Shown one piece after another: positions 42,818 through 53,146 of a stretch of DNA of 64,000 nucleotides (the first letter of the stretch is position 1; the number at the start of each line of letters is the position of its first letter). Below the pieces are notes generated by a model, which searched no databases, was not told the DNA's origin, and saw only the letters and a program-made list of their open reading frames with translations. This DNA comes from CANJIV01 sp046330225 (lineage in GTDB: Bacteria; Actinomycetota; Thermoleophilia; Solirubrobacterales; Solirubrobacteraceae). Made by a program: the position numbers and the translations under genes. The stretch covers positions 62,001-126,000 of the forward strand of contig JAXLTD010000004.1 of assembly GCA_046330225.1 (NCBI GenBank), read 5' to 3'.

Positions 42818-43507
42818 GTGTTCTCCGTGTTCACCGACCCCGTGGTCGCCTCCATCACGGACCCGCTGGTGAACGCCGCGGTCGACGTGGTCAACTCGCT
42901 CGGGCTGCCCGGCGTGTTCCTGCTCATGCTCCTGGAGAGCGCGTGCATCCCGATCCCGTCCGAAGCCACGATGCTCTTCGCGGGCTTCAACGTCTCCAAG
43001 GGCGAGTACAGCCTCATCGTCCTCACGCTGGTCGGCACGGCCGCCAACCTCGTCGGCTCGTGGATCGCCTACGGCGTCGGCTACTTCGGCCGGATCGAGC
43101 TGGTCGAGAAGCACGGGAAGAAGGTCGGGATCTCGACGAAGCACCTCCACCAGGCCGACCGCTGGTTCGAGCGCCACGGCGAGGCGACGGTCTTCTTCAC
43201 CCGGATGCTCCCGATCGTGCGCACGTTCATCTCGCTCCCTGCCGGCGTCGCCCGGATGCCGTTCTGGCGGTTCACGATCTTCACCGTGCTCGGGTGCCTG
43301 CCGTGGGTGTTCCTCCTGGCGTTCATCGGCAAGGAGGCCGGCGACAACTGGGAGTCGTGGAAGAACAAGCTGCACTACGTCGACTACGCCGTCGCCGCCC
43401 TGCTCGTCGCCGGCGGGATCTACCTGTTCGTGCGCTGGCGGCGCGACCGCGGGGACGGCGGCACGGACGCGGACGCCGAGGCCGCCCCGGCGTCCGATGC
43501 CGTCTGA
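42818..43507 (+). CDS. DedA family membrane protein
   Basis: 229 residues with about five hydrophobic segments. LLMLLESACIPIPSEATMLFAGF carries the acidic residue and Pro pair of the family, and FFTRMLPIVRTFISLPAGVARMPFWRF is the conserved R-x3-P-x-VRTF motif. DedA proteins flip phospholipid or undecaprenyl-phosphate carrier. It overlaps the following uppP by 11 bases, so carrier recycling genes are coupled. GTG 42818 chosen from the -10 spacing (8 bases). Confidence 0.93.
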   Translation: MFSVFTDPVVASITDPLVNAAVDVVNSLGLPGVFLLMLLESACIPIPSEATMLFAGFNVSKGEYSLIVLTLVGTAANLVGSWIAYGVGYFGRIELVEKHGKKVGISTKHLHQADRWFERHGEATVFFTRMLPIVRTFISLPAGVARMPFWRFTIFTVLGCLPWVFLLAFIGKEAGDNWESWKNKLHYVDYAVAALLVAGGIYLFVRWRRDRGDGGTDADAEAAPASDAV

Positions 43508-44312
43508 GCCCGCCGCGGCGCTCCCGCTCCGTCACGCCGTTGCCCTGGGCGTCCTGCACGGCCCCGCCGAGCTGCTCCCGATCTCCTCGTCGGGCCACAT
43601 CGCGCTGGTCCCCTGGCTGCTGGACTGGCCCGCGGCGCGGCTGGACCCCGACCTGCGCAAGGCGTTCGAAGTGGCGCTGCACGCCGGGACTGCGGCGGCG
43701 CTCCTCATCGCGCTGCGCGGCGAGGTCCGGGAGGCCGTGGCGGCCTTCGACGCCCGCCGCGCCGGCCTCATTGCCCTGTCCTCCGGCCCGCCCGCCCTCG
43801 TCGCCCTCACGTTCGAGCGGCCGATCGAACGCCATCTCGGCACCCCCGGAACCGTCGCCGCAGGCCTCGCGGCGGGCTCGGCGGCGATGCTGTGGGCCGA
43901 CGGCGCGCCGCAGGAGCGCGACCGGGCCGACGCCGGCGCGGCGGACGCGCTGTGGCTCGGCCTCGCCCAGACGGCCGCGCTGATCCCCGGCGTCTCCCGC
44001 AACGGCGCGACCCTCGTGGCTGCACGGCGCCGGCGCTTTCGGCGCCAGGACGCCAACGCCCTGTCGCGCCACGTCGCCCTGCCGATCATCACCGCTGCAA
44101 GCGTGCTGAAGGGCTGGCGCCTGGCCCAGCGCGGCCTGCCGGCCGGGCTGCGGGGCGCCTTTGCCGCCGGAGTCGGCGCGTCGTTCGCCTCCACGCTCGC
44201 CTCGACCTGGCTGATCCGCCAGGTCGAGCGCGACCGCTCCCTGGCCCCCTACGCGGCCTACCGGCTGCTCCTCGCCGGGGCAGTGGTCCGCCGCCTGCGG
44301 AAGAATCGCTGA
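43497..44312 (+). CDS. uppP: Undecaprenyl-diphosphatase (UppP/BacA)
   Basis: 271 residues, eight hydrophobic segments. HGPAELLPISSSGH carries the catalytic Glu and Ser region, and IPGVSRNGATLVAARR has the essential Arg (the usual SRSG is SRNG here). It removes one phosphate from undecaprenyl diphosphate so the lipid carrier can be reused for peptidoglycan and glycan synthesis. Coupled to dedA. Confidence 0.92.
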   Translation: MPSEPAAALPLRHAVALGVLHGPAELLPISSSGHIALVPWLLDWPAARLDPDLRKAFEVALHAGTAAALLIALRGEVREAVAAFDARRAGLIALSSGPPALVALTFERPIERHLGTPGTVAAGLAAGSAAMLWADGAPQERDRADAGAADALWLGLAQTAALIPGVSRNGATLVAARRRRFRRQDANALSRHVALPIITAASVLKGWRLAQRGLPAGLRGAFAAGVGASFASTLASTWLIRQVERDRSLAPYAAYRLLLAGAVVRRLRKNR

Positions 44313-44346
44313 CGCCGATGGCCGCCCTCTCCCTCCCCTCCGCCCC

Positions 44347-45423
<1,077 letters not shown>

Positions 45424-45478
45424 GGCGGCCAGGCGGCTCCGGTCGCCCGGCTCCCCCGGCCCCGAACCTGAGCGCCTC

Positions 45479-45497
45479 AGCCACCGAACCGGTGGCT
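45479..45497. terminator. Hairpin downstream of purM
   Basis: AGCCACCG-AAC-CGGTGGCT, an 8-base stem with a 3-base loop, in the 108-base gap between convergent genes. No T-tract. Confidence 0.55.
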
Positions 45498-45531
45498 CAC
45501 ACGCGCAAGAACGCTCGGCGCGGCCCGCGGC

Positions 45532-45999
45532 CTAGTCGATCACGAAGCCGACGATCACCCGCGTGACCCGGCCCTTGCTGATCGAGAACGCCGTCACGCG
45601 CTGGCCGATGGTCTCCTTGCCGACGACGCAGGACCGGAAGCCCGCGGTGGTCGAGCACTTGACCTTCGGGACCTTCGCCTTCACCTGCGCCTCGGTCGAC
45701 CCGACGCCGATGCCGGCCGCGGTGCGGTCGCCGACGCCCGACGTCGTGATCGCGGTGACCGTCGTGCCGCTCTGGAACCCGACCGTGACGGCGCCGGGGT
45801 AGCGCAGCTCCTTCAGCGCGCCGAAGTCGTTGTTGATCGTGACGACCTTGGCCGGCGGGCCCAGGATCGACCTGACCTTGGCCTCGGACATGCCGAGACG
45901 GACGGAGGACATCCCGGAGCCGATCTTGATGTCGGCGTTCGCGGCGGCGGGCGCGGCGAGCGCGGCGGCAGCCAGGAGGAGCGTGATGAAGGAGCGCAT
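45532..45999 (-). CDS. Small secreted protein with OmlA/BLIP-like repeats
   Basis: 155 residues with a signal peptide (MRSFITLLLAAAALAAPAAANA). The mature part holds two similar motifs (IGSGMSSVRLGMSEAKVRSILGPP and GIGVGSTEAQVKAKVPKVKC), each ending with a Lys/Pro turn, as in the SmpA/OmlA and BLIP helix-loop-strand folds. Such domains bind partner proteins. A TAGGGT box 7 bases before the ATG suggests a leaderless transcript. Confidence 0.8.
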   Translation of the reverse strand: MRSFITLLLAAAALAAPAAANADIKIGSGMSSVRLGMSEAKVRSILGPPAKVVTINNDFGALKELRYPGAVTVGFQSGTTVTAITTSGVGDRTAAGIGVGSTEAQVKAKVPKVKCSTTAGFRSCVVGKETIGQRVTAFSISKGRVTRVIVGFVID

Positions 46000-46006
46000 G
46001 GGCGCC

Positions 46007-46012
46007 ACCCTA
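46007..46012 (-). promoter_or_regulatory. -10 box of a leaderless gene
   Basis: TAGGGT on the minus strand, 7 bases before ATG 45999, no Shine-Dalgarno. Confidence 0.5.
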
Positions 46013-46175
46013 TCCAGCCCCGCCGCGACCCGCGACGGTAGGGGTTCGGGGCGGTCGCGCCGAACTCCACCCCGAGCCCGGGCGCCGGGGCTCGGCCGTC
46101 CGCCGACACGGGCGGGCAGGATCGGTGTCCAAGGTCCCGTGAACTTGCGACACTGGCGCCAGCGCATCTGCACCC

Positions 46176-47666
46176 ATGGCAACGCTCGTCGGCACCCTCC
46201 TGAACGACCGCTACCGGCTCGACCGCAAGATCGGGGCGGGCGGGATGTCGACGGTCTACCTCGCCTTCGACATGACGCTCGAGCGCCAGGTCGCGATCAA
46301 GCTGCTGCACCGCGAGATCGCCTCCGACTCCGATCAGCTCGAGCGGTTCCGCCGCGAGGCCCGCGCCGTGGCGCAGCTCTCGCACCCGCACATCGTCACG
46401 GTGATCGACGCCGGCGAGGACGACGGCCGCCCCTACATCGTGTTCGAGTACGTGGCCGGGGAGACGCTGAAGGCCCGGATCCGCCGGCTCGGCCGCCTCG
46501 ACGTGTCGGAGTCCATCGCCTACGCCATCGAGATCGCCCGGGCCCTCGGCGCCGCTCACGAGCGCCACATCGTCCACCGCGACGTCAAGCCCCAGAACGT
46601 CCTCGTCGACGAGGAGGGCAGGGCAAAGGTCACCGATTTCGGGATTGCCCGCACGCTCGACCAGGAGGGGCTCACGGCGGACGGGCGGGTGCTCGGCACA
46701 ACCGACTACGTCGCGCCGGAGCAGGCGCTCGGCCACGAGGTCACTGGGCAGTCCGACCTCTACTCGCTCGGCATCGTGCTCTTCGAGATGCTCACCGGCG
46801 ACGTCCCCTTCCGCGGCGAGAACCAAGTCGCCGTCGCGATGATGCACGTCCGCGACGACCTGCCCGACCTGCAGGCGCGCCGGCCCGAGGTCTCGGCGTC
46901 GCTGGCGGCGGTGGTGGACCGCCTCACCGCCAAGGACCTCGGCGCCCGCTACCCCGACCACCTCGAGGTCATCGCGGATCTCGAGGAGGTCCTCATGGTC
47001 GAGACCGCCCGGTCGGGCGGCGTGACCGGCGAGGCGACCGCCGTCCTCCGCACGCTGCCCGAGGGCACGCGCCGCCGGGTCCCGCTGCGGGTCCGCCATC
47101 CGGCCTGGCTCGCTGCGGGCGGCCTGCTCGCGGTCGGGGTCGCGGTCGCCCTCGTGGTGCTCCTCGCCGGCGGCGCCCAGCGGGGCACCGGCGGCGCCCG
47201 GGCCGGCACCCCGCCCGGCCTCACTGCGGTGTCCCTCGGCCAGGACGCCGCCAAGGACTACGACCCGCTCGGGGACGACAAGAAGGAGCACCCCGAGGAG
47301 GCCTCCTCCGTCCTGGACCGCAACGACGCGACGGCCTGGAGCACCGAGACCTACAAGAGCAACGTTCTCACCAAGGCCGGCGTCGGGATCTACCTCGACG
47401 CCGCCCCGGGCGTCGCGGCCCGGGCGATGCGCGTCCGCACGAGCACGCCGGGCTTCACGGCCGAGGTCTACGCGGCGGACAGCGGGCCGCCGGCGGCCAT
47501 CGCCGGCTGGCAGAAGGTCGCCGGCGCGCAGACGATCAGCCGCGCCAGCCAGACCATCGACCTCGACACCGCTGGCGAGCCGTTCCGCTACTACCTGCTG
47601 TGGATCACCAAGCTGCCGCCGGGCCAGGGGGTCGTGAAGATCTCCGAGCTGTACCTGTTCCGCTGA
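46176..47666 (+). CDS. Membrane Ser/Thr kinase with extracellular jelly-roll-like domain
   Basis: 496 residues. Cytosolic kinase domain: glycine loop IGAGGMSTVY, K42 in VAIKLL, HRDVKPQN (H134-R135-D136), DFGIAR. One membrane segment at about residues 305-327. The external part (about 345-496) has VLDRNDATAWSTETYKSN and ends with KISELYLF, the start and end pattern of discoidin/galactose-binding-like beta-sandwich domains. It may sense a glycan or wall fragment and phosphorylate cytosolic targets. Confidence 0.93.
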   Translation: MATLVGTLLNDRYRLDRKIGAGGMSTVYLAFDMTLERQVAIKLLHREIASDSDQLERFRREARAVAQLSHPHIVTVIDAGEDDGRPYIVFEYVAGETLKARIRRLGRLDVSESIAYAIEIARALGAAHERHIVHRDVKPQNVLVDEEGRAKVTDFGIARTLDQEGLTADGRVLGTTDYVAPEQALGHEVTGQSDLYSLGIVLFEMLTGDVPFRGENQVAVAMMHVRDDLPDLQARRPEVSASLAAVVDRLTAKDLGARYPDHLEVIADLEEVLMVETARSGGVTGEATAVLRTLPEGTRRRVPLRVRHPAWLAAGGLLAVGVAVALVVLLAGGAQRGTGGARAGTPPGLTAVSLGQDAAKDYDPLGDDKKEHPEEASSVLDRNDATAWSTETYKSNVLTKAGVGIYLDAAPGVAARAMRVRTSTPGFTAEVYAADSGPPAAIAGWQKVAGAQTISRASQTIDLDTAGEPFRYYLLWITKLPPGQGVVKISELYLFR

Positions 47667-47679
47667 GCGGCGCCTCAGC
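47662..47679. terminator. Hairpin with both convergent stops
   Basis: GCTGAG/CTCAGC stem with loop CGGCGC; the TGA stops of the kinase gene and of the DUF3037 gene sit in opposite arms. Confidence 0.5.
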
Positions 47680-48061
47680 CCGCGACGAGCCGCGCGTAGA
47701 GCCGCGCCAGCGCCGCCGCCGGGTCATCGCACAGCCCGGTGTGCACCGGCGACGGCTGCACCACCGTGCTGCTCGGCGCCGCCAGCCAGTGGAAGCGCTC
47801 GGACGGCTCCAGCGCCGCGACCGGGCCGGCCGCATGATCGCCGGCGGCGATGCGGGCCAGGGCGTCCAGGTGCTCGGCGATCGCCTCGGCGTCGGCGCCG
47901 GGCGCCAGCGCCGCCAGGCGGGCCCGGTCGAGCCCGACCGACGCCGCCAGGAACCCCGCCTGGCGGGCGAAGAGCACGACGCCGGCGTTGAGGAACTCCT
48001 GGCGCTCGACGCGCGGGACGACGCGCAGGACCAGGTATTGGAACGGCTCACGCCCGGGCAC
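47675..48061 (-). CDS. DUF3037 family protein
   Basis: 128 residues matching DUF3037: FQYLVLRVVPRVERQEFLNAGVVLFAR at the start, SERFHWLAAPSSTVVQPSPVHTGLCDDP near the C-terminus. Its GTG start lies inside the end of the HipA-like gene (14-base overlap), a pairing that suggests it works with that kinase. Function not known. Confidence 0.9.
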   Translation of the reverse strand: MPGREPFQYLVLRVVPRVERQEFLNAGVVLFARQAGFLAASVGLDRARLAALAPGADAEAIAEHLDALARIAAGDHAAGPVAALEPSERFHWLAAPSSTVVQPSPVHTGLCDDPAAALARLYARLVAG

Positions 48062-48827
48062 GTGCGGCCTCCGCCTCGGCGGCCCAGGGCCGCGGCGCCG
48101 CCAGCCGGCGCTCGAGATGCTCGACGTACTCGGCCCGGCCGCCGGCCGGCAGCCACGGCTCCGGCACGAGGCCGACCACCTCGGCGATCGCCTCCGGCCC
48201 GAGGCGGGCGGCGAGCCGCTCGTCGGCCGCGAGCACCGACCCGGCCTGCGGCAGGAGCACGTGGCTGGCGATCGCCGGGAACGGGTCGTCCGCCGCGACG
48301 GCCAGCCGGCCCGCGTGCTGGGCCACGAGCGCGGCGCCGTGGTCGATGAGCCACGTGCGGCCGTGCCAGCGCAGCAGATTGGGGTTGCGCGGCGTGCGGT
48401 CGACGTTCGTGACCAGCGCGTCGAACCAGACCACGTCGGCGGCGAGGGCTGGAGCGAGGGCGCCGTCGGCGCCCGGGTCGAAGGCCAGCGCCCCCGGCAG
48501 GAAGTCGACGCCGAGGTTCTCCCCGGCGCTCGCCGCGATGAGGTCCTGGATCTCGGGGTCCGGCTCGGCCCGGGCCAGCTCCGGGTCGACCGCCACCACG
48601 GCCAGGCGCGGCACCGGGAGGTCCAGGGCCCGTCCCAGCTCGCCGGCGATGACCTCTGCCACGAGCGCCTTGGGCCCCTGCCCCGCCCCCCGGAACTTCA
48701 CGACGTACAGGCCGTCGTCGTCAGCCTCCATCAGCCCGGGCAGCGACCCGCCTTCGCGCAGCGGCTCGACGTAGCGCGTGGCGGCCACCCGGGCGAGCCC
48801 CACCGCGGACGGGCTGGCGGCGGCCAT
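48048..48827 (-). CDS. HipA-like kinase-fold protein
   Basis: 259 residues, shorter than toxin HipA (about 440). GLYVVKFRGAGQGPKALVAEVIAGELGRALDLPVP is the N-lobe with the Lys. LVTNVDRTPRNPNLL is the catalytic loop with Asp and Asn, and TWLIDHGAAL is the DFG-like metal motif. HipB-type antitoxin is absent; the coupled partner is DUF3037. It starts 4 bases after ddl, at the end of the growth-control operon. Confidence 0.87.
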   Translation of the reverse strand: MAAASPSAVGLARVAATRYVEPLREGGSLPGLMEADDDGLYVVKFRGAGQGPKALVAEVIAGELGRALDLPVPRLAVVAVDPELARAEPDPEIQDLIAASAGENLGVDFLPGALAFDPGADGALAPALAADVVWFDALVTNVDRTPRNPNLLRWHGRTWLIDHGAALVAQHAGRLAVAADDPFPAIASHVLLPQAGSVLAADERLAARLGPEAIAEVVGLVPEPWLPAGGRAEYVEHLERRLAAPRPWAAEAEAARARA

Positions 48828-48831
48828 CGCG

Positions 48832-49821
48832 TCAGAACGCGTGCGCCGACTCCGCCGCGTGGCGCTCCACAGCGAGCGCGACGAGCCGGTCGAGCAGGTC
48901 CGGATAGGGGATGCCGGACTCGGCGAAGAGCTTGCCGAACACGCTCGTCGCGGTGAAGCCGGGAATCGTGTTGACCTCGCTGACCAGCACCTCCTCGCCG
49001 CGCACGAAGCAGTCGACGCGCGCCATGCCCGCGACCCCCGCGGCGGCGAACGCCTGGGCCGCGACGGCCTGCACCCGCGCGCGCGCCGCGGCGGAGATCC
49101 GCGCCGGCACCACGAGCTCCATGCCGCCGGGCGAGTACTTCGCCTCGTAGTCGTACCAGCCGCTCGCGGCCTTCACGACAATCTCCCCCGGCGTGGACAC
49201 GACCGGGTCGTCGTTGCCCAGCACCGAGCACTCCACCTCGAGCCCGTCCGCGAACGCCTCGACGATCACTCGCGGGTCGTGGCGCAGCGCGGTCTCGATC
49301 GCCGCCTCGAGCTCGGAGGGCTCGGCGACCCGCACGATGCCGACCGAGGAGCCGAGGCGCGACGGCTTCACGAACGCCGGGCGGGCCAGGCCGCCCGCCG
49401 CCGCCAGCACCGCGTCCCGGTCCGCGTCCCACTCGTGCTGCAGCACGGCGACGTAGCCGACCTGCGGGATCCCCGCCGCCCCCATGAGCCGCTTGAACGT
49501 CAGCTTGTCCATGCACACCGCCGAGGCGAGCACCCCGGCGCCGACATACGGCGTCCCGAGCGTGTCGAGCAGGCCCTGCACCGACCCGTCTTCGCCGTAG
49601 GGGCCGTGGAGCACCGGGAAGACGACGTCGGCCCCGAGCAGCGGCTCGCCCGGCACGAGCGCGACGTCGGCGCCGTCGTGGCGCCAGCGGCCATCGCGCT
49701 CGATCTGCACCGCCACGACCTCGTGACCGGCCGCCGCCAGCCCCTCCTGGACCGACGCCGCCGACCTCAGCGAGACATCGTGCTCGGACGAGCGCCCGCC
49801 GCCCAAGACCGCGACCCTCAT
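48832..49821 (-). CDS. ddl: D-alanine--D-alanine ligase
   Basis: 329 residues. VLGGGRSSEHDVSLRSA at the N-terminus, FPVLHGPYGEDGSVQGLLD, FVKPSRLGSSVGI (ATP loop) and VDCFVRGEEVLVSEVNTIPGFT (metal site) are all intact. It makes D-Ala-D-Ala for the peptidoglycan stem peptide. It overlaps the pknB stop by four bases (ATGA), so it is translationally coupled to the kinase gene, an uncommon link between wall precursor supply and wall signalling. Confidence 0.97.
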   Translation of the reverse strand: MRVAVLGGGRSSEHDVSLRSAASVQEGLAAAGHEVVAVQIERDGRWRHDGADVALVPGEPLLGADVVFPVLHGPYGEDGSVQGLLDTLGTPYVGAGVLASAVCMDKLTFKRLMGAAGIPQVGYVAVLQHEWDADRDAVLAAAGGLARPAFVKPSRLGSSVGIVRVAEPSELEAAIETALRHDPRVIVEAFADGLEVECSVLGNDDPVVSTPGEIVVKAASGWYDYEAKYSPGGMELVVPARISAAARARVQAVAAQAFAAAGVAGMARVDCFVRGEEVLVSEVNTIPGFTATSVFGKLFAESGIPYPDLLDRLVALAVERHAAESAHAF

Positions 49822-51716
49822 CCGGTCGCTCCGGTGCCCGTCTCGCCCGGCAGGTTCCCGTTGTTCGTGATCGTCGGGGTCACGAACGTCCCGACGGTCA
49901 GCGTCACGCGCGATCCCTTCTTGACCTGGGAGCCGCCGCCCGGCGTCTGGTCCAGGACCACGCCGTCCTGCCGCGGGTCGGAGACCTCCTGCTCGTTGAT
50001 GATGACGGTGAAGCCGGCCCCGGAAAGCTGCGTCGCCGCAGCGCTCTGGTCTTCGCCCACGACGTCGGGCACCGTGACCTGCACCGGCGCCTTGGCGATG
50101 ACGATCGACACGGTGCTGCCCTTCTCGACGCTCGTCCCGCCATCCGGGCTCTGCCGCAGGACGGTCCCGGGGGTCTGGTCGGACTCCTGCTCCGAGACGC
50201 TCACCTGCAGCCCGGCCGCGTTGATCGACGTCTCGGCGGCCGACTGCGTCTGGCCGATCACCGACGGGACCGTGGTCTTGCCCTTGCCGGCCGAGATGAA
50301 CAGGCTCACCGTCGAGCCCTTCGTCAGCTGCGAGCCGCTCGGCGGCGACGTGCGGGTGGCGTCCCCCTTGGCGATCGTGTCCGAGATCTCCGATTGGACG
50401 CGGACCTTGAAGCTCGCCGCCTTCAGCCGCTTCTCCGCCTCGTCCTGGGGCTGGCCCTGCACGTCGGGAACGGTGCCGTCGCCCGGCCCGTTCGAGACCG
50501 TCAGCGTCACCGCCGAGCCCTCGTCGACCTTGGTGAACGGCTGCGGATCCTGCCGCAGGACCGTGCCTTCGGCGCTGTCGCTCGTGACCCGCTCGACCCG
50601 GGCCTCGAACCCGTCGTTGCGCAGGATCGTGGTGGCCGCCGCCTGCTGGAGGCCGACCACCTTGGGCACCGTGACGGTGTCGGCGGGCTTGAGGAGGAAG
50701 TAGAGGCCCAGGCCGATGCCGGCCAGGGCGAGCGCCGCGATGAGCCACACCCACCAGGGCGGGCGTCGCTTCCCGTCGGCGTCGGGGTCGTAGGGCTCGT
50801 CCGGGAACGCGCCGTCGGCGGCCGCCTCCTCGGCCGCGTAGGCCGCGGCGGCGTAGGCGGAGGTCGCGCCGGGCGTGCCGCCGATGTCGACGCGCACCTG
50901 CTCCAGGGCCGCGATGAACTCGTCGGCATCGGCGTAGCGGGCCGCCGGGTCCTTCTCCAGCGCGCGGAGGATCGCCGCGTCGAGCTCCGGCGGTATCGCC
51001 GGGTTGTAGGCGCTCGGCGGCACCGGCAGCTCCGAGACCTGCTTCAGCGCGACCGAAACGGCGCTGTCGCCGTCGAACGGCACCCGGCCCGCGACCATCT
51101 CGTAGAGCACGATGCCGATCGCGTAGAGATCCGAGGCGGCGCTGACGGCGTGCCCCTGGGCCTGCTCGGGCGAGAGGTACTGCGCGGTCCCCATGATCGA
51201 CCCGGTCTCGGTCATGTCCGAGGCGCCGGCCCGGGCGATCCCGAAGTCGGTGACCTTCGCATTGCCCTCGGGATCCACGATGACGTTGTGCGGCTTGAGG
51301 TCGCGGTGGATCACGCCCCGCTGGTGCGCGAAGCGGGCCGCCAGGAGGATCTGCTCGGCGATCCCGATCGCGTGGAGGGGATCGAGCGGGCCGTCGTCGA
51401 CGATGACCTGCTTGAGCGAGCGGCCCTCGAGGTACTCCATCGCGATGTAGTAGGTGCCGTCCCACTCGCCGCGGTCGTAGACGCCGACGACGTTCGGGTG
51501 CTGCAGCCCCGCCGCGGAGGAGGCCTCGCGCCGGAATCGCTCGACGAACTCCTGGTCCTCGGCGAAGCGCCGGTACAGGAGCTTGAGGGCGACCTTGCGC
51601 CCGAGCTGCTCGTCCTCGGCGCAGTAGACGTCGGCCATGCCGCCGGACCCGATGCGGCTCAGGACGCGGTAGCGCCCGTCCACGATGGAGTCTGTCGTCA
51701 GGTCGCGGATGTTCAC
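49818..51716 (-). CDS. pknB: PASTA-domain Ser/Thr kinase
   Basis: 632 residues. Kinase domain: IGSGGMADVY, K45, HRDLKPHN (H137-R138-D139), DFGIAR. Juxtamembrane Ala-rich acidic linker, one membrane helix at about 330-350 (WWVWLIAALALAGIGLGLYFLL), then four PASTA repeats, each starting T-V-P (TVTVPKVVG, GTVPDVQG, TTVPSVIG, VTVPDVVG), for muropeptide or lipid II binding. GTG 51716 overlaps the pbpA stop. It controls growth and division by phosphorylating FHA and wall-synthesis proteins. Confidence 0.97.
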   Translation of the reverse strand: MNIRDLTTDSIVDGRYRVLSRIGSGGMADVYCAEDEQLGRKVALKLLYRRFAEDQEFVERFRREASSAAGLQHPNVVGVYDRGEWDGTYYIAMEYLEGRSLKQVIVDDGPLDPLHAIGIAEQILLAARFAHQRGVIHRDLKPHNVIVDPEGNAKVTDFGIARAGASDMTETGSIMGTAQYLSPEQAQGHAVSAASDLYAIGIVLYEMVAGRVPFDGDSAVSVALKQVSELPVPPSAYNPAIPPELDAAILRALEKDPAARYADADEFIAALEQVRVDIGGTPGATSAYAAAAYAAEEAAADGAFPDEPYDPDADGKRRPPWWVWLIAALALAGIGLGLYFLLKPADTVTVPKVVGLQQAAATTILRNDGFEARVERVTSDSAEGTVLRQDPQPFTKVDEGSAVTLTVSNGPGDGTVPDVQGQPQDEAEKRLKAASFKVRVQSEISDTIAKGDATRTSPPSGSQLTKGSTVSLFISAGKGKTTVPSVIGQTQSAAETSINAAGLQVSVSEQESDQTPGTVLRQSPDGGTSVEKGSTVSIVIAKAPVQVTVPDVVGEDQSAAATQLSGAGFTVIINEQEVSDPRQDGVVLDQTPGGGSQVKKGSRVTLTVGTFVTPTITNNGNLPGETGTGATG

Positions 51717-53146
51717 AGCAGGGCCTCCATCACCTGTCGCGCGATGGGGGCGGCAACGGTACCGCCCGTCCCGCCCTGCGTGCGCTCCACCGTGACCGCG
51801 ATCGCGATCTTCGGATCGCTGGCCGGCGCGAAGCCGATGAACCAGGGCTGGGTGATGTCCTGGGGAATGTTGATCTCGGCGGTGCCGGTCTTGCCGGCCA
51901 CCTCGATGCCGGCCAGCGCCGCGGCCGTCCCCGACCCTTCGCGGACGACGTTGCGCATCATCTGGTTGACCTTCGCGGCGGTGCTCGTGCTCACGACACG
52001 CGTGATCTCGTCGGTCGGAACGTCGTCCACGACGCGCCCGTCGGCATCGACGATCTTCGTGGTCATGTGCGGCCGGACGAGCACGCCGCCGTTGGCGACC
52101 GTGGCGGCGACCATCGCCATCTGCAGCGGCGTGACGAGCAGCTTGTCCTGGCCAATCGCCATGCGGCCCACGTCGATCCGCGGGGAGAGCGGCGAGAGGA
52201 GGTCGCCGCGGGCGTTGTACGGCCCGCTCGCGCGCTTCTGCGGCGGCGGGTAGTCGAGCGGCGGCTTGGAGTAGAAGCCCAGCCGGGTCATGTACTTCGC
52301 CATCGTGGCCTTGCCGAGCTTCTCGCCGACTTGGGCCCACACCGTGTTGATCGAGTTCGTCAGCGCGGTCGTGAGGTCGACGTCGCCGAACTCCTGGCCG
52401 CCGAAGTTGTTGAGCGGCACGCCGCTGATCACGATGCCGTTCTTGCCGCTCAGGACCGAGCCGGGCGTGAACTTCCCGGAGTCGATCGCGGCCAGGGCGG
52501 TGACGACCTTCATCGTCGAGCCCGGCGGGTAGCCGGACTGCGTGACGCGGTTGAAGAGCGGCGCGTTCTCGTTGTCGCGATTCAGCCGCGCGAAATCCGC
52601 AGGGTTCGACACGGTGTTCGGGTCGAACCCCGGCACGCTCACCATCACGCGCACCTTGCCGGTGCCGGGCTCGAACGCGACGACGGCGCCCTTCTGCCCG
52701 CCGAGCGCGTCGATCGCCACCTGCTGGGCCTTCGGGTCAAGCGAGGTCGTCACGTCGTCGCCGTCGCGCCGCTTGCCGGTGAGCTGGTCGATCAGGGAGG
52801 TCAGCTCCGGCCGCTGGCCGGTCAGCGCGTCGTTGCGGAACTGCTCCAGGCAGCAGCGGCCGATGTTCGTGTAGCTGTAGCCGATGGCGTGCGAGAACAG
52901 GCCGCCCGTCGGGTACGTCCGCCGGTAGGTGTCCCCGGGCGCCTTCACCGAGCGGGCCAGCACGGTGCCGTCGGCAGCCTTGATCTCGCCGCGCTTGATC
53001 TTCGCCTGCTCGAGCAGCTCGCGACGGTTGCGCGGGTTGTCGCGCAGGCCCTTGGCGCCGAACACGGTCCACCACGACGTCGCGAACACCAGGATCCCGA
53101 TGAGGACCATGACGAGCAGGTAGAGCCGGACGATCGGCTTCGTCAT
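51713..53146 (-). CDS. pbpA: Class B penicillin-binding protein (PBP2-like transpeptidase)
   Basis: 477 residues. One N-terminal membrane helix (about 8-28), the dimerisation domain, then the transpeptidase: SxxK at S210-TMK-K213 (PPGSTMK), SxN in TNSINTVWAQ, KTG in AGKTGTAEI. Cross-links septal or elongating wall peptides with its SEDS partner. Overlaps the rodA stop (ATGA) and the pknB start (GTGA). Confidence 0.97.
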   Translation of the reverse strand: MTKPIVRLYLLVMVLIGILVFATSWWTVFGAKGLRDNPRNRRELLEQAKIKRGEIKAADGTVLARSVKAPGDTYRRTYPTGGLFSHAIGYSYTNIGRCCLEQFRNDALTGQRPELTSLIDQLTGKRRDGDDVTTSLDPKAQQVAIDALGGQKGAVVAFEPGTGKVRVMVSVPGFDPNTVSNPADFARLNRDNENAPLFNRVTQSGYPPGSTMKVVTALAAIDSGKFTPGSVLSGKNGIVISGVPLNNFGGQEFGDVDLTTALTNSINTVWAQVGEKLGKATMAKYMTRLGFYSKPPLDYPPPQKRASGPYNARGDLLSPLSPRIDVGRMAIGQDKLLVTPLQMAMVAATVANGGVLVRPHMTTKIVDADGRVVDDVPTDEITRVVSTSTAAKVNQMMRNVVREGSGTAAALAGIEVAGKTGTAEINIPQDITQPWFIGFAPASDPKIAIAVTVERTQGGTGGTVAAPIARQVMEALL

